Source of the DNA: Tritrichomonas musculus
Lineage: Eukaryota > Parabasalia > Tritrichomonadida > Tritrichomonadidae
Assembly (NCBI GenBank): GCA_039105265.1
Contig: JAPFFF010000038.1
Location: 930,001 to 994,000, forward strand
Direction of reading: 5' to 3'
DNA length: 64,000 nucleotides
Shown in pieces: positions 10,663 to 19,778 of this stretch. The notes beneath the pieces are model-generated. The model had not been told where the DNA came from, did not search any database, and saw only the letters and a program-made list of their open reading frames with translations. How positions within the stretch are numbered: the stretch's first letter is position 1; each line of letters begins with the position of its first letter. Both the position numbers and the translations under genes were made by a program.

Positions 10663-13095
10663 ATGATTATTGGCAAAGAAGAAGAAGATGATGATGACAG
10701 AGAAGAAAAAGAAGATGATGAAGATGATGACAGAGAAGAAAAAGAAGATGATGAAGATGATGACAGAGAAGAAGATGAAGATGGTGACAGAGAAGAAGAT
10801 GAAGATGATGACAGAAAAGAAGAAGAAAATGATGAAGAAGATGATGATGACAGAGAAGAAGAAGAAAATGATGAAGATGAAGATGATGACAGAGAAGAAG
10901 AAGAAGATGATGACAGAAAAGAAGAAGAAAATGATGAAGATGAAGATGATGACAGAGAAGAAGAAGATGATGATGACAGAAAAGAAGAAGAAAATGATGA
11001 AGAAGAAGATGATGACAGAAAAGAAGAAGAAAATGATGAAGAAGAAGATGATGACAGAGAAGAAGATGAAGAAGATGATGATGACAGAGAAGAAGAAGAA
11101 AATGATGAAGATGAAGATGATGACAGAAAAGAAGAAGAAAATGATGAAGAAGATGATGATGACAGAGAAGAAGAAGAAGATGATGAAGATGAAGATGATG
11201 ACAGAGAAGAAGAAGAAGATGATGACAGAAAAGAAGAAGAAAATGATGAAGAAGAAGATGATGACAGAAAAGAAGAAGAAAATGATGAAGAAGATGATGA
11301 TGACAGAGAAGAAGAAGAAGATGATGAAGATGAAGATGGTGACAGAGAAGAAGATGAAGATGATGACAGAAAAGAAGAAGAAAATGATGAAGAAGATGAT
11401 GATGACAGAGAAGAAGAAGAAAATGATGAAGATGAAGATGATGACAGAGAAGAAGAAGAAGATGATGACAGAAAAGAAGAAGAAAATGATGAAGATGAAG
11501 ATGATGACAGAGAAGAAGAAGATGATGATGACAGAAAAGAAGAAGAAAATGATGAAGAAGAAGATGATGACAGAAAAGAAGAAGAAAATGATGAAGAAGA
11601 AGATGATGACAGAGAAGAAGATGAAGAAGATGATGATGACAGAGAAGAAGAAGAAAATGATGAAGATGAAGATGATGACAGAAAAGAAGAAGAAAATGAT
11701 GAAGAAGATGATGATGACAGAGAAGAAGAAGAAGATGATGAAGATGAAGATGGTGACAGAGAAGAAGATGAAGATGATGACAGAAAAGAAGAAGAAAATG
11801 ATGAAGAAGATGATGATGACAGAGAAGAAGAAGAAAATGATGAAGATGAAGATGATGACAGAGAAGAAGAAGAAGATGATGACAGAAAAGAAGAAGAAAA
11901 TGATGAAGATGAAGATGATGACAGAGAAGAAGAAGATGATGATGACAGAAAAGAAGAAGAAAATGATGAAGAAGAAGATGATGACAGAAAAGAAGAAGAA
12001 AATGATGAAGAAGAAGATGATGACAGAGAAGAAGATGAAGAAGATGATGATGACAGAGAAGAAGAAGAAAATGATGAAGATGAAGATGATGACAGAAAAG
12101 AAGAAGAAAATGATGAAGAAGATGATGATGACAGAGAAGAAGAAGAAGATGATGAAGATGAAGATGATGACAGAGAAGAAGAAGAAGATGATGACAGAAA
12201 AGAAGAAGAAAATGATGAAGAAGAAGATGATGACAGAAAAGAAGAAGAAAATGATGAAGAAGATGATGATGACAGAGAAGAAGAAGAAGATGATGACAGA
12301 AAAGAAGAAGAAAATGATGAAGAAGAAGATGATGACAGAAAAGAAGAAGAAAATGATGAAGAAGATGATGATGACAGAGAAGAAGAAGAAGATGATGACA
12401 GAAAAGAAGAAGAAAATGATGAAGAAGAAGATGATGACAGAAAAGAAGAAGAAAATGATGAAGAAGATGATGATGACAGAGAAGAAGAAGAAGAAGAAGA
12501 TGATGATGATGATGACAGAAAAGAAGAAGAAAATGATGAAGATGAAGATGATGACAGAGAAGAAGAAGAAGATGATGACAGAAAAGAAGAAGAAAATGAT
12601 GAAGAAGAAGATGATGACAGAAAAGAAGAAGAAAATGATGAAGAAGATGATGATGACAGAGAAGAAGAAGAAGAAGAAGATGATGATGATGAGGATGACA
12701 GAAAAGAAGAAGAAAATGATGATGAAGAAGATGATGACAGAGAAGAAGAAGAAGAAGATGATGATGACAGAAAAGAAGAAGAAAATGATGAAGATGAAGA
12801 TGATGACAGAGAAGAAGAAGATGATAATGACAGAAAAGAAGAAGAAAATGATGAAGATGATGATGATGACAGAAAAGAAGAAGAAAATGATGAAGAAGAT
12901 GATGATGACAGAGAAGAAGAAGAAGAAGAAGATGATGATGATGATGATGACAGAAAAGAAGAAGAAAATGATGAAGATGATGACAGAGAAGATGAAGAAG
13001 AAGATGAAGATGATGACATAAATTCGATTTTGAAAAGGATTATGAAAAAATTGTATGAATTCTCACAATTTTATGAGGTTGCAAAATCTTCATAA
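10663..13095 (+). CDS. Acidic D/E-R/K repeat protein (uncertain gene)
   Basis: An 810-codon frame made almost wholly of units such as DDDRKEEENDEEE and DDDREEEEDDED, encoded by GAT/GAC/GAA/AGA/AAA/AAT. It starts MIIGKEEED and ends with a unique tail (DINSILKRIMKKLYEFSQFYEVAKSS). Because the DNA is a pure triplet repeat, other frames are open over the same length: a Ser-rich frame on the minus strand (10605-13019) and a Met/Lys-rich plus frame. Openness is therefore weak evidence for coding. The unique C-terminal tail and the head-to-head 3' end with the deiminase gene (2 bp apart) favour this frame slightly. If made, it would be an intrinsically disordered polyampholyte. Confidence 0.35.
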   Translation: MIIGKEEEDDDDREEKEDDEDDDREEKEDDEDDDREEDEDGDREEDEDDDRKEEENDEEDDDDREEEENDEDEDDDREEEEDDDRKEEENDEDEDDDREEEDDDDRKEEENDEEEDDDRKEEENDEEEDDDREEDEEDDDDREEEENDEDEDDDRKEEENDEEDDDDREEEEDDEDEDDDREEEEDDDRKEEENDEEEDDDRKEEENDEEDDDDREEEEDDEDEDGDREEDEDDDRKEEENDEEDDDDREEEENDEDEDDDREEEEDDDRKEEENDEDEDDDREEEDDDDRKEEENDEEEDDDRKEEENDEEEDDDREEDEEDDDDREEEENDEDEDDDRKEEENDEEDDDDREEEEDDEDEDGDREEDEDDDRKEEENDEEDDDDREEEENDEDEDDDREEEEDDDRKEEENDEDEDDDREEEDDDDRKEEENDEEEDDDRKEEENDEEEDDDREEDEEDDDDREEEENDEDEDDDRKEEENDEEDDDDREEEEDDEDEDDDREEEEDDDRKEEENDEEEDDDRKEEENDEEDDDDREEEEDDDRKEEENDEEEDDDRKEEENDEEDDDDREEEEDDDRKEEENDEEEDDDRKEEENDEEDDDDREEEEEEDDDDDDRKEEENDEDEDDDREEEEDDDRKEEENDEEEDDDRKEEENDEEDDDDREEEEEEDDDDEDDRKEEENDDEEDDDREEEEEDDDDRKEEENDEDEDDDREEEDDNDRKEEENDEDDDDDRKEEENDEEDDDDREEEEEEDDDDDDDRKEEENDEDDDREDEEEDEDDDINSILKRIMKKLYEFSQFYEVAKSS
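10678..13017. repeat. 2.3-kb GAA/GAT triplet satellite with higher-order structure
   Basis: Purine-rich plus strand built from GAT, GAA, GAC and AGA/AAA triplets grouped in blocks of about 36-48 bp (GATGATGACAGAAAAGAAGA core). A rarer variant block containing GATGGTGACAGAGAAGAAGA recurs at ~10781, ~11336 and ~11750 with long nearly identical surroundings. This shows that the array grew by duplication of 400-555-bp segments as well as by single units. All lengths are multiples of 3. Confidence 0.95.
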
Positions 13096-13097
13096 AT

Positions 13098-14045
13098 TCA
13101 ACGAGGAACATTTCTGGTGTGGCAGTGAATTCCACCTCCATAAATATTCAGTGCCAGCGTTTCAATTTGAATTATTTTATGATTTGGAAAGGCTTCCTGC
13201 AAGACACGGAGTGCTTCTTCGTCCTTCTCTTTCACTAACGGGCTCATTCCATCTCTGAAATATTTCTGTGCAACAACGACTCGATTGCAGATCAGGAAAT
13301 TGCAGTAGCTTTGGGCAGGCAGGACGTGAATTGGCGGTTTTGGATATTTAGAACCATCTTCTAAACATTCTGTGGCACAACCGCCATCATCCCAAGTTAA
13401 TTTGAAAGCTTTATCGTCTTCATTCAAATCAATATAAATTGGCTCAGGAACAGGCATTTTCAAAACATTGAATTTTTCACCTTTCAAATTGACCTCATTT
13501 GAAACAACCGAAAAAACAGCATCCAATCTTTCCTTCTCAATTTTGTGAAGGATACTGCGTGACGCTTCTTCATCGGTAACCGCCGCAACCAAAATTGTGT
13601 TGCCATCAACGAATCTGCAAATTTCGTCAATGTGACCGTTTGCACTAGCACAACGATAGGCTGTGAAGTTTCCATTTTCATCTGGAATCCTTCCATACAA
13701 CGAGTGCTCGTCTGTGTAAGAGCATCATGGTAACCATATCACTTTTTGAATAGAAAATAATCGTCGAAATTCTGATTCGATTTGTTCTTTTGTTTTTCCT
13801 GGATTTCGCTTTGTCGTTTCCATTTCTATGTTTATACCAGCCTTTTGAAGAGATTCTTTGGCTCTGTTTTCAACATCGTCATCATAGCTACTTATTATCA
13901 CTTCAACTTCTGAAATTATGGCAGAAACAATTTCGGTACTTACTCTATCTACATCCATTGTAGGTGTTGCCCATTTGTCAATTGGCCATGTTGTTAAAAC
14001 TGATGATTGTGGTTCAAATTCACCAGGAACTCTGAAATTATTCAT
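13098..14045 (-). pseudogene. Agmatine deiminase / PAD_porph-type enzyme with one in-frame TGA
   Basis: A single frame of 316 codons, close to the ~340-370 residues usual for the agmatine deiminase (peptidyl-arginine deiminase, Porphyromonas-type) family. The N-terminus GEFEPQSSVLTTWP matches the family's PAEWEPQ..LTWP. GHIDEICRF (His-Asp region), WDDGGC and the C-terminal GGGIHC, with the catalytic Cys, are all present. The only damage seen is TGA at 13725-13727, directly after KVIWLP, in a loop where the family usually has Gly or another residue; the frame continues with CSYTDEH. Family members hydrolyse agmatine (or arginine-type guanidines) to N-carbamoylputrescine and ammonia. It could be a very young pseudogene, a sequencing error or stop read-through; the flanks give no further decay. 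Confidence 0.82.
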
Positions 14046-14298
14046 TTCGAATTAAGGTAAAATGGTTTATTCCAGAATTTTTTCAATGCATAGAAAAAGT
14101 TGATATAAACTTTTCAATTTCCCTTTAAAATATTTTAATATACAGTAAGAAAAAACGTCTTGGACCGTATTGAATAATCTTGGACTGGTCTTAAAAGAAT
14201 TTCAGGATTTACTTCTAAATCAAATGGAATTATTACCGATTCAATTCAACAATAATATTTTTAAACTCCAAATTGAAATTATTTAAAAAATGATCAAT

Positions 14299-14483
14299 AT
14301 GAAGTAGAAATTGGCTTAGTAAATGTTGCTCCAAAATGTACTATAAGATGTTCTTTAACAAATAACTATAAAAAAATAGATTTAAGTTGTAAGTTTTTAA
14401 AAAATTCAATAGATTTTAAATTGTCATATTCAACAAAAAAGAAAGAGCAAACAACACTTTTTACATTTCTATATGTAAATTAA
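14299..14483 (+). pseudogene. Short coding-like relic, unrecognised
   Basis: The plus frame ending at TAA 14481-14483 reads YEVEIGLVNVAPKCTIRCSL..., with varied, soluble-protein-like composition unlike the surrounding low-complexity DNA. The same frame upstream (from ~14200) also looks protein-like but is broken by a TAA about seven codons before this stretch. No family recognised. The rest of 14046-14640 is spacer. Confidence 0.3.
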
Positions 14484-14644
14484 AAATCTTCGAGAAGCGA
14501 ATTATGATGCTAATTAGTATCATTTAGTTTAATTCAATAACTAATTACATAATTGTAAAAATTTGGGCCAATCAACTGATCAACTAAATAACCCAACAAA
14601 ATTAAAATTTTTTTAATGAAGGCATTGATGCGTTGCTATTTTTA

Positions 14645-14800
14645 TTTTTTCGCTATAAAAGAAAAATTTTTCGCTAAGAAAGTGAAATTTTTCATTAAAA
14701 TATAAAAATTTTTCGCTAAGAAAGTGAATTTTTTCATTAAAATATAAAAATTTTTCGCTAAGAAAGTGAAATTTTTCGTTAACTTTTTGAAATTTATCGT
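14645..14800. repeat. 42-bp tandem repeat
   Basis: About two and a half copies of a 42-bp unit containing TTTTTCGCTAAGAAAGTGAA and TTTCATTAAAATATAAAA, followed by a degenerate part and then CTCCCCAG. It makes an apparent 63-codon minus frame that is not a gene. The core resembles the minisatellites at 8735-8995 and 16440-16531. Confidence 0.8.
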
Positions 14801-14842
14801 TATCTCCCCAGAAAAGGTGTATATAAAAAGCAAAATTTGGTT

Positions 14843-15934
14843 TTATGCAAGACTTTGATAAGGAACGTTTTCTTTTTTCCTATTTTTAATTTTATTTATG
14901 ATCATAATTATTAGATCATAAATAAGCTTATATATAACTGATACCAAAATTGTAATTGATATAAATATCAAATATATTGCCCAAATGTTGAATTTATTAC
15001 CTAAACTCATTAAGTAAAAGATAACTGCAGCATGGAACAAATAAATCGGTAAAGAAATCACACCTAAGTAACCGAAAAACGCATTTAATTTTTCATTTTT
15101 AATCACGACACCTTTTCCAGCAAAAGTTATAGAAAGGCCGACAAATACAAACAACGCAGTTGAAGCCAATATAAAATTCACATATTTATTGCTAATTGGA
15201 GCGAATCCAAGAACAATAGGAGCATTATAACAAAATATTTCAATGATTTTCAACCAAACAGAGCTGTTAAAATTCTTAATGTAATTTGAAAAACAAAAAG
15301 CAAACATGCCACTGCACAATTCTAACCATCCTCTTGCATCAAAAAAGAAATTGTCGGGAACTTTCCATTTTGTACAAAAACCAACAATAATATAAACAAT
15401 ACACATGAATGAAAAAGGAATAAGAGTAACAAAAAATAAACTCATTTTCTTTCTGAGAAGTAATGAAATTGGAACTAAAATTAACATGCAAAGTAGCATC
15501 GTTGATATGTACCATTCTGGAATATTATATGCTTGTAAATATGAATTGTTCCAAACAACAATCATTTGAACTAAAAAAAAACTAGGTAACCCATTTATTA
15601 GCATTTCTTTCGTAGTCGTAATCGGTTTTATGATGATGTAAATTATCATTATTATGTTCGATACAATATGAACTGGTAAAATGCTTTTTATTTTATTTTT
15701 CATAAAATTAAAGGTTTCGTTGAATACGCTGGGATTTTCTTTGGAGGATATTTTTTCAATTGATCGTGCCATAAAATAACCTGATACTAAAAAGAAAAAT
15801 TCAACTGCATTCAATCCATTTTCAAAAAAATTGGAATCGGCGTTTCTCAGAAATGTCGATTGTATATGATACCCAACAACTAGTATGCTATATATAAATC
15901 TTTCAAATTCAACCAAGTTGTTTCTAGTTGACAT
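14843..15934 (-). CDS. Acyltransferase 3-family integral membrane protein
   Basis: 363 residues from ATG at 15934. It opens with RNNLVEFERFIYSILVVGYH, the family motif in which an Arg/Glu pair and a His (residue ~23) precede the first membrane helix, and continues with NAVEFFFLVSGYFMARSIEK, typical of acyltransferase_3 (OafA/NodX-like). About ten hydrophobic segments follow, ending with a Lys-rich cytoplasmic tail (KNRKKENVPYQSLA). The family moves acyl groups, often acetyl, from the cytosol to sugars or lipids on the other side of a membrane. The target here cannot be told. The gene is complete and flanked on both sides by short tandem repeats. Trichomonads carry many such genes, thought to be of bacterial origin; that is background knowledge, not shown here. 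Confidence 0.85.
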   Translation of the reverse strand: MSTRNNLVEFERFIYSILVVGYHIQSTFLRNADSNFFENGLNAVEFFFLVSGYFMARSIEKISSKENPSVFNETFNFMKNKIKSILPVHIVSNIIMIIYIIIKPITTTKEMLINGLPSFFLVQMIVVWNNSYLQAYNIPEWYISTMLLCMLILVPISLLLRKKMSLFFVTLIPFSFMCIVYIIVGFCTKWKVPDNFFFDARGWLELCSGMFAFCFSNYIKNFNSSVWLKIIEIFCYNAPIVLGFAPISNKYVNFILASTALFVFVGLSITFAGKGVVIKNEKLNAFFGYLGVISLPIYLFHAAVIFYLMSLGNKFNIWAIYLIFISITILVSVIYKLIYDLIIMIINKIKNRKKENVPYQSLA

Positions 15935-16570
15935 TATTCTTTTTTAAATCATAGTTTTTATTCAATTTTTAAACGTCATCATTCAATCCTTTGAAAGGAA
16001 TTTATATTTTAAATTAAAATATTTAAATATTTTAAATAATTACAGAAATTAAATAAATATTAAATTAAATAATAAAAATATTATTAAAAATATATTAAAA
16101 ATATTTAGATTATTTAAGATATATTAAATAAGTTATTTCTATTTTTGTCTTTTGAGCTTTTATATCAATTTTTTAACCTATCGTTTGAAAATTTAAATTT
16201 AAATTCTCAAATAAATTTTGAACTTTTTCGTGTAAATATCTCCTTAAATAATTTGTTATTGTAATTCTAAAATATATTATTATATTATGTATTTGATATT
16301 TATTAAAATAAATTAATAATAAATATAATCCCCTCTCTCTTTATAAATAAAAATCAAGATTTATATATGAATAGAACTTCAGAACCACTTTATTAATCAA
16401 AAAATAAAAGGTTTATATTAAATATATGCCTGTTTTTGTATTTTCGGTTCCGAAAATGAAATTTTTGTAACAAAAGTGAAAATTTCGGTTATGAAAGTGG
16501 ATTTTTCGGTTATAAAAGTGAAACAGGTGTAATAATAAAAATGCTTTAATTTATTTATTTAAATTAATTT
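15935..16570. other. AT-rich spacer
   Basis: 636 bp with no gene. Includes (TATTAAA)-like low-complexity DNA and, at 16428-16531, a small repeat block listed separately. Confidence 0.6.
16428..16531. repeat. ~104-bp block with CACCTGTTT inverted ends
   Basis: Begins TGCCTGTTTTTG and ends GTGAAACAGGTGT, so the ends form a short inverted repeat (ACACCTGTTT against TGCCTGTTT). Inside are three degenerate copies of TTTTCGGTTATAAAAGTGAA. The core is the same as that at 8735-8995 and 14645-14800. Confidence 0.5.
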
Positions 16571-19438
16571 TTAGGATGAGTCAAATCCATAAAAGTCATC
16601 ATCATCCACCAATTTTCTCTCATCAGGATGATTATTTGTTACCAAAAGGCCAGGCACAATTTCGTCTGTTTCAGTTTTTTCAGGCAATTCATCGTAAACA
16701 GTAACATCCTTCAAGAAATCCAAGTAATTGTCTTCACCAATATTTTCATGACTTTGTTTTTCATCATATTTCTTCTTGTCACTTTCAAAGAGTCTTGCAG
16801 CCTCTTTATTTAAGATTGAATCTTTTTCTGGGTTCTCCAACAAGTCAATGATTCCCTTGATCATTGCATCGATTGTTACTTTAGGTGAATAATTCTTATC
16901 AATCAAACTGAACTTGATTATTCCTTCTCTTGAGACGTTTGGATGAAAAGGCTTTGTCAAGAATATGAAAGAAGGTGGCACAGTAGGATACAATGAAGAC
17001 AACGACATGAAAATGTTCAGCCATTTTTCATTGAAATTCTTTTTAGGTCCTTTAATGAAAATCCTCCATTCTTCAGGTGTCGAATAAGAAGAATAGACAA
17101 CATAATTGTCATTTGGATTATTGCCAATGAAATTCAATTCTTTAATGGCACGTCTGCATCTCATTGTCTTAATGTCACGTTCAGTTTGGTACAAAAGGCA
17201 CATGTAAAGAGGAGACGTTAAGTAAATCTTTTCTTCAGCCAAGAAAATTGTTTGATTCTTAATTTCAGTGTCGTAATTGCCTTTGAATTCTCCTTTTTTC
17301 ATTTCCAAGCCATCTTTGGTGACTGGAATCTTATGAGGTGGATCAATGTGTCTCATTTTAATGTTAAGAAAAGCTTCTTGTTCAAAGATATGAAGGCCTT
17401 CTTCAATGGTTTTTGGCCTCAGACAAACGCCGCCTGTCATTTTTGACATTGCACACATTTCGTCGTTTTGTTCAACGTTGAATGTAGTAACAAGGACAGT
17501 GTCAACAATGATTCCATTCTGGATGAAGCTATTAACTAGATCAGAAGGCGATGCAGATGAATTATTATCACTTCCGTCAGAAATGACAATTATTCGTAGC
17601 TTTGCATTTGGATAAGGAAGATTGCCATTTGAGTCAGGTTGAGTAATAGCCAAGATCTTATCTTGTGCTTCCTTTAAAGCGTCATAAAGACTTGTTTTTT
17701 CATTTGGAATGATTTCTTTTAATGGATCTAAGAAATGCGATGAGAGTGCAGTTAATTCTTGCTTAGTCTTGACCTCGTTATTAAAGCCAATAAGTCCGTA
17801 GATTGAAGAAACACGTAATGCATTTGATTGGTCAATAAAAGCCTTCAGGAATCGTGATGCTACTTCTATTCTTGTTATTTCACCAGGTCTTCTTGGATTT
17901 TTCCCTTCCAGTTTCCATTTCATTGATCGAGACTCGTCAAAGCAAATGACAATGATTTGGTCAACAACATTTCCATCAATTGCTGATAAAAATTCTTCTT
18001 TTTTTGAATTATGAAGCTTAATTGCAAGTTCTTCAATAGATATCTCTTTGACTTTGCCTTCTTTCGGATCAATGTATTCAATCATGTTCTCTTTGTTAGT
18101 CACTTCTTTGATGAACAAAAGAACTTCGTTTTTCCTTTCACCTCGAATGAACGTTGGATAGTGAATGTAGTGCAATGAAAGTGGAGCAACTGGCTTGAAT
18201 GTCTTCCTTACTTTAAAAATATATTCTTCATGATCTTCATCTGTCAAAATGGGCTCAGGGGGCCTCTCCATTATAATTCCTTTCGTTTCTTCTTTAACAA
18301 CATCGCCGCCCCAAGCGATGACGTGTTTTTGGTGATTATTCTTCTTCAAATAATCGTAAAATTCTTGGTCTTCCACTGATGGTTTCTTGTCCATGTCAAG
18401 AATTCTCAAGTCAACGAACATATCTGGGTGAACTTTGTTAAGATAGGTCAAAGTTTGAATGGTGTATTCAAAAATTTCACCATTCTTTATTTCTTGAGGC
18501 AAAAGTGACTTGAAAAGTGTGTGTAAAGGAGCAGTTATTGAGATGATATTAAGACCGTCAATCTCATAATGTTCTAGCAGCCTGCAAATGCTTGTAATGA
18601 GTGGTGCAAATCGTGTCAGTGTCGCTAAAACTGTCATTAAATGCTCACTGTTGATTCCTTCATGGAAAAGATAGCCAAGAAAAGTGGCAATTTGCGTAAG
18701 ACCTGGCAACGTTGATTCATAAAGTGGTGACAAAAGGTTCTGATTGGCTTTCAAACAGTTGCATGGCTCTGTTATTTCTTTGTCGATTAAATTTCCAAGT
18801 TTTTTGGTTACAATTACGTACATCTTGTTCCAGGAATGAAAAGTGATACCAAAGAAATCCGCTAATGAACTGTCCTTTTTAAATGGAATTCCACTGGGTA
18901 AAAAAATGTGCATCTCAAAATCTTCTGGAATGTCATTATTATTAAATGAAACAATAAGTTCTTTGATTTTGTCGTGGATTTTTTGGTAGCTGTCGTTCAT
19001 GTTGATAATTATTTTATTTCCTTTGAGTAATGAGTCTACGGTGGCTGTAGTATAAATCATAAAATTATTATTCCTTATTTGGGGAGATAAATCGTTTTCA
19101 TCAAGCGTATAATGATGAGATGTTTTACTAATTGTATCATCAAGCTTTTCATCGCCATCCTTTTTGCCAATAAAATCAAATGTAGGTAATAATTTGAGAT
19201 CATAATTAGGATCATTCGATATAAAAACGACATCTGTATCTTTATCTGTTAAATAATTTTCAAGAAGAAATGCTTCATTGAGTTTGCGGCCTTTGAGATA
19301 GGCAGTACTTAGATCTGTTTTTCCTACCAGTGCTGAAACTTCATCAATGAATTCACAAACCAAAATTTGTGTACTTACTTTGATGGATAACACTTCTTTT
19401 CCATCAACTGAGTAATAAACTTCCATGATTGTATCCAT
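16571..19438 (-). CDS. Ubiquitin-like / vWFA / Cys-less E2-fold fusion protein
   Basis: 955 residues. Residues ~1-77 resemble a ubiquitin-like fold (MEVYYSVDGKEVLSIKVSTQ..., LKGRKLNEAFLLENYL); a second similar stretch may lie at ~127-212. Residues 250-350 are helical. A vWFA domain spans ~493-690 with a complete MIDAS: DESRS 501-505, Thr582 and SDG with Asp621. Residues ~759-893 follow the E2 ubiquitin-conjugating fold closely: RRAIKELNFI, EEWRIFIKGPKK, YPTVPPSFIFLT, HPN at 832-834, SPKVTIDAMIKGIIDLLENP, and NKEAARLFESDKKKY. In canonical E2s the catalytic Cys lies 10 residues after the His of HPN; here that residue is Lys842 (EGIIKFSL), so the domain should be UEV-like and inactive. The acidic tail ends DDDDFYGFDSS. 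A cytosolic or nuclear ubiquitin-related adaptor is inferred. Confidence 0.85.
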   Translation of the reverse strand: MDTIMEVYYSVDGKEVLSIKVSTQILVCEFIDEVSALVGKTDLSTAYLKGRKLNEAFLLENYLTDKDTDVVFISNDPNYDLKLLPTFDFIGKKDGDEKLDDTISKTSHHYTLDENDLSPQIRNNNFMIYTTATVDSLLKGNKIIINMNDSYQKIHDKIKELIVSFNNNDIPEDFEMHIFLPSGIPFKKDSSLADFFGITFHSWNKMYVIVTKKLGNLIDKEITEPCNCLKANQNLLSPLYESTLPGLTQIATFLGYLFHEGINSEHLMTVLATLTRFAPLITSICRLLEHYEIDGLNIISITAPLHTLFKSLLPQEIKNGEIFEYTIQTLTYLNKVHPDMFVDLRILDMDKKPSVEDQEFYDYLKKNNHQKHVIAWGGDVVKEETKGIIMERPPEPILTDEDHEEYIFKVRKTFKPVAPLSLHYIHYPTFIRGERKNEVLLFIKEVTNKENMIEYIDPKEGKVKEISIEELAIKLHNSKKEEFLSAIDGNVVDQIIVICFDESRSMKWKLEGKNPRRPGEITRIEVASRFLKAFIDQSNALRVSSIYGLIGFNNEVKTKQELTALSSHFLDPLKEIIPNEKTSLYDALKEAQDKILAITQPDSNGNLPYPNAKLRIIVISDGSDNNSSASPSDLVNSFIQNGIIVDTVLVTTFNVEQNDEMCAMSKMTGGVCLRPKTIEEGLHIFEQEAFLNIKMRHIDPPHKIPVTKDGLEMKKGEFKGNYDTEIKNQTIFLAEEKIYLTSPLYMCLLYQTERDIKTMRCRRAIKELNFIGNNPNDNYVVYSSYSTPEEWRIFIKGPKKNFNEKWLNIFMSLSSLYPTVPPSFIFLTKPFHPNVSREGIIKFSLIDKNYSPKVTIDAMIKGIIDLLENPEKDSILNKEAARLFESDKKKYDEKQSHENIGEDNYLDFLKDVTVYDELPEKTETDEIVPGLLVTNNHPDERKLVDDDDFYGFDSS

Positions 19439-19778
19439 TTTCGATTAATGGGTCAACTAAATTTTGTTAAATTAAATAAAAAAAAAATGTGTTTATCTTA
19501 ATAAATGCTTTATAAATTTCAAAAAAAATATTTAATTTATATAGTATTTTTTAATAAATTAAAGCATAAATTATTGGATGAAATATTATAGATATCATTC
19601 ACATTTTCAATATCGGTATATTTGTAGATAAAAATAAATTAATATGATTTAATGATGTGTTATATATCATTAATTTAATGACATTAAAAATGTTAATTTG
19701 AAAATAAATTATTTTGTTTATGAGATATAATTATTTTTTTGTTCTGTTAAGAATTTTTAAACGGTCGTTTGTATTTAA
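19439..19778. other. AT-rich intergenic region between divergent genes
   Basis: 340 bp between two divergently transcribed genes. AAACGGTCGTTT at about 19759-19770 lies ~10 bp before the ATG of the downstream gene; a related AAACGGTTTTTCAT lies upstream of the giant surface-protein gene on the other strand near 52560. Whether this is a promoter motif is not known. Confidence 0.35.

Noticed and set aside
10605-13019. Poly-Ser/Phe/Leu 804-codon minus-strand frame
   Set aside because: It is the complement of a pure GAA/GAT triplet array, so openness carries no information, and it lacks a unique folded part.
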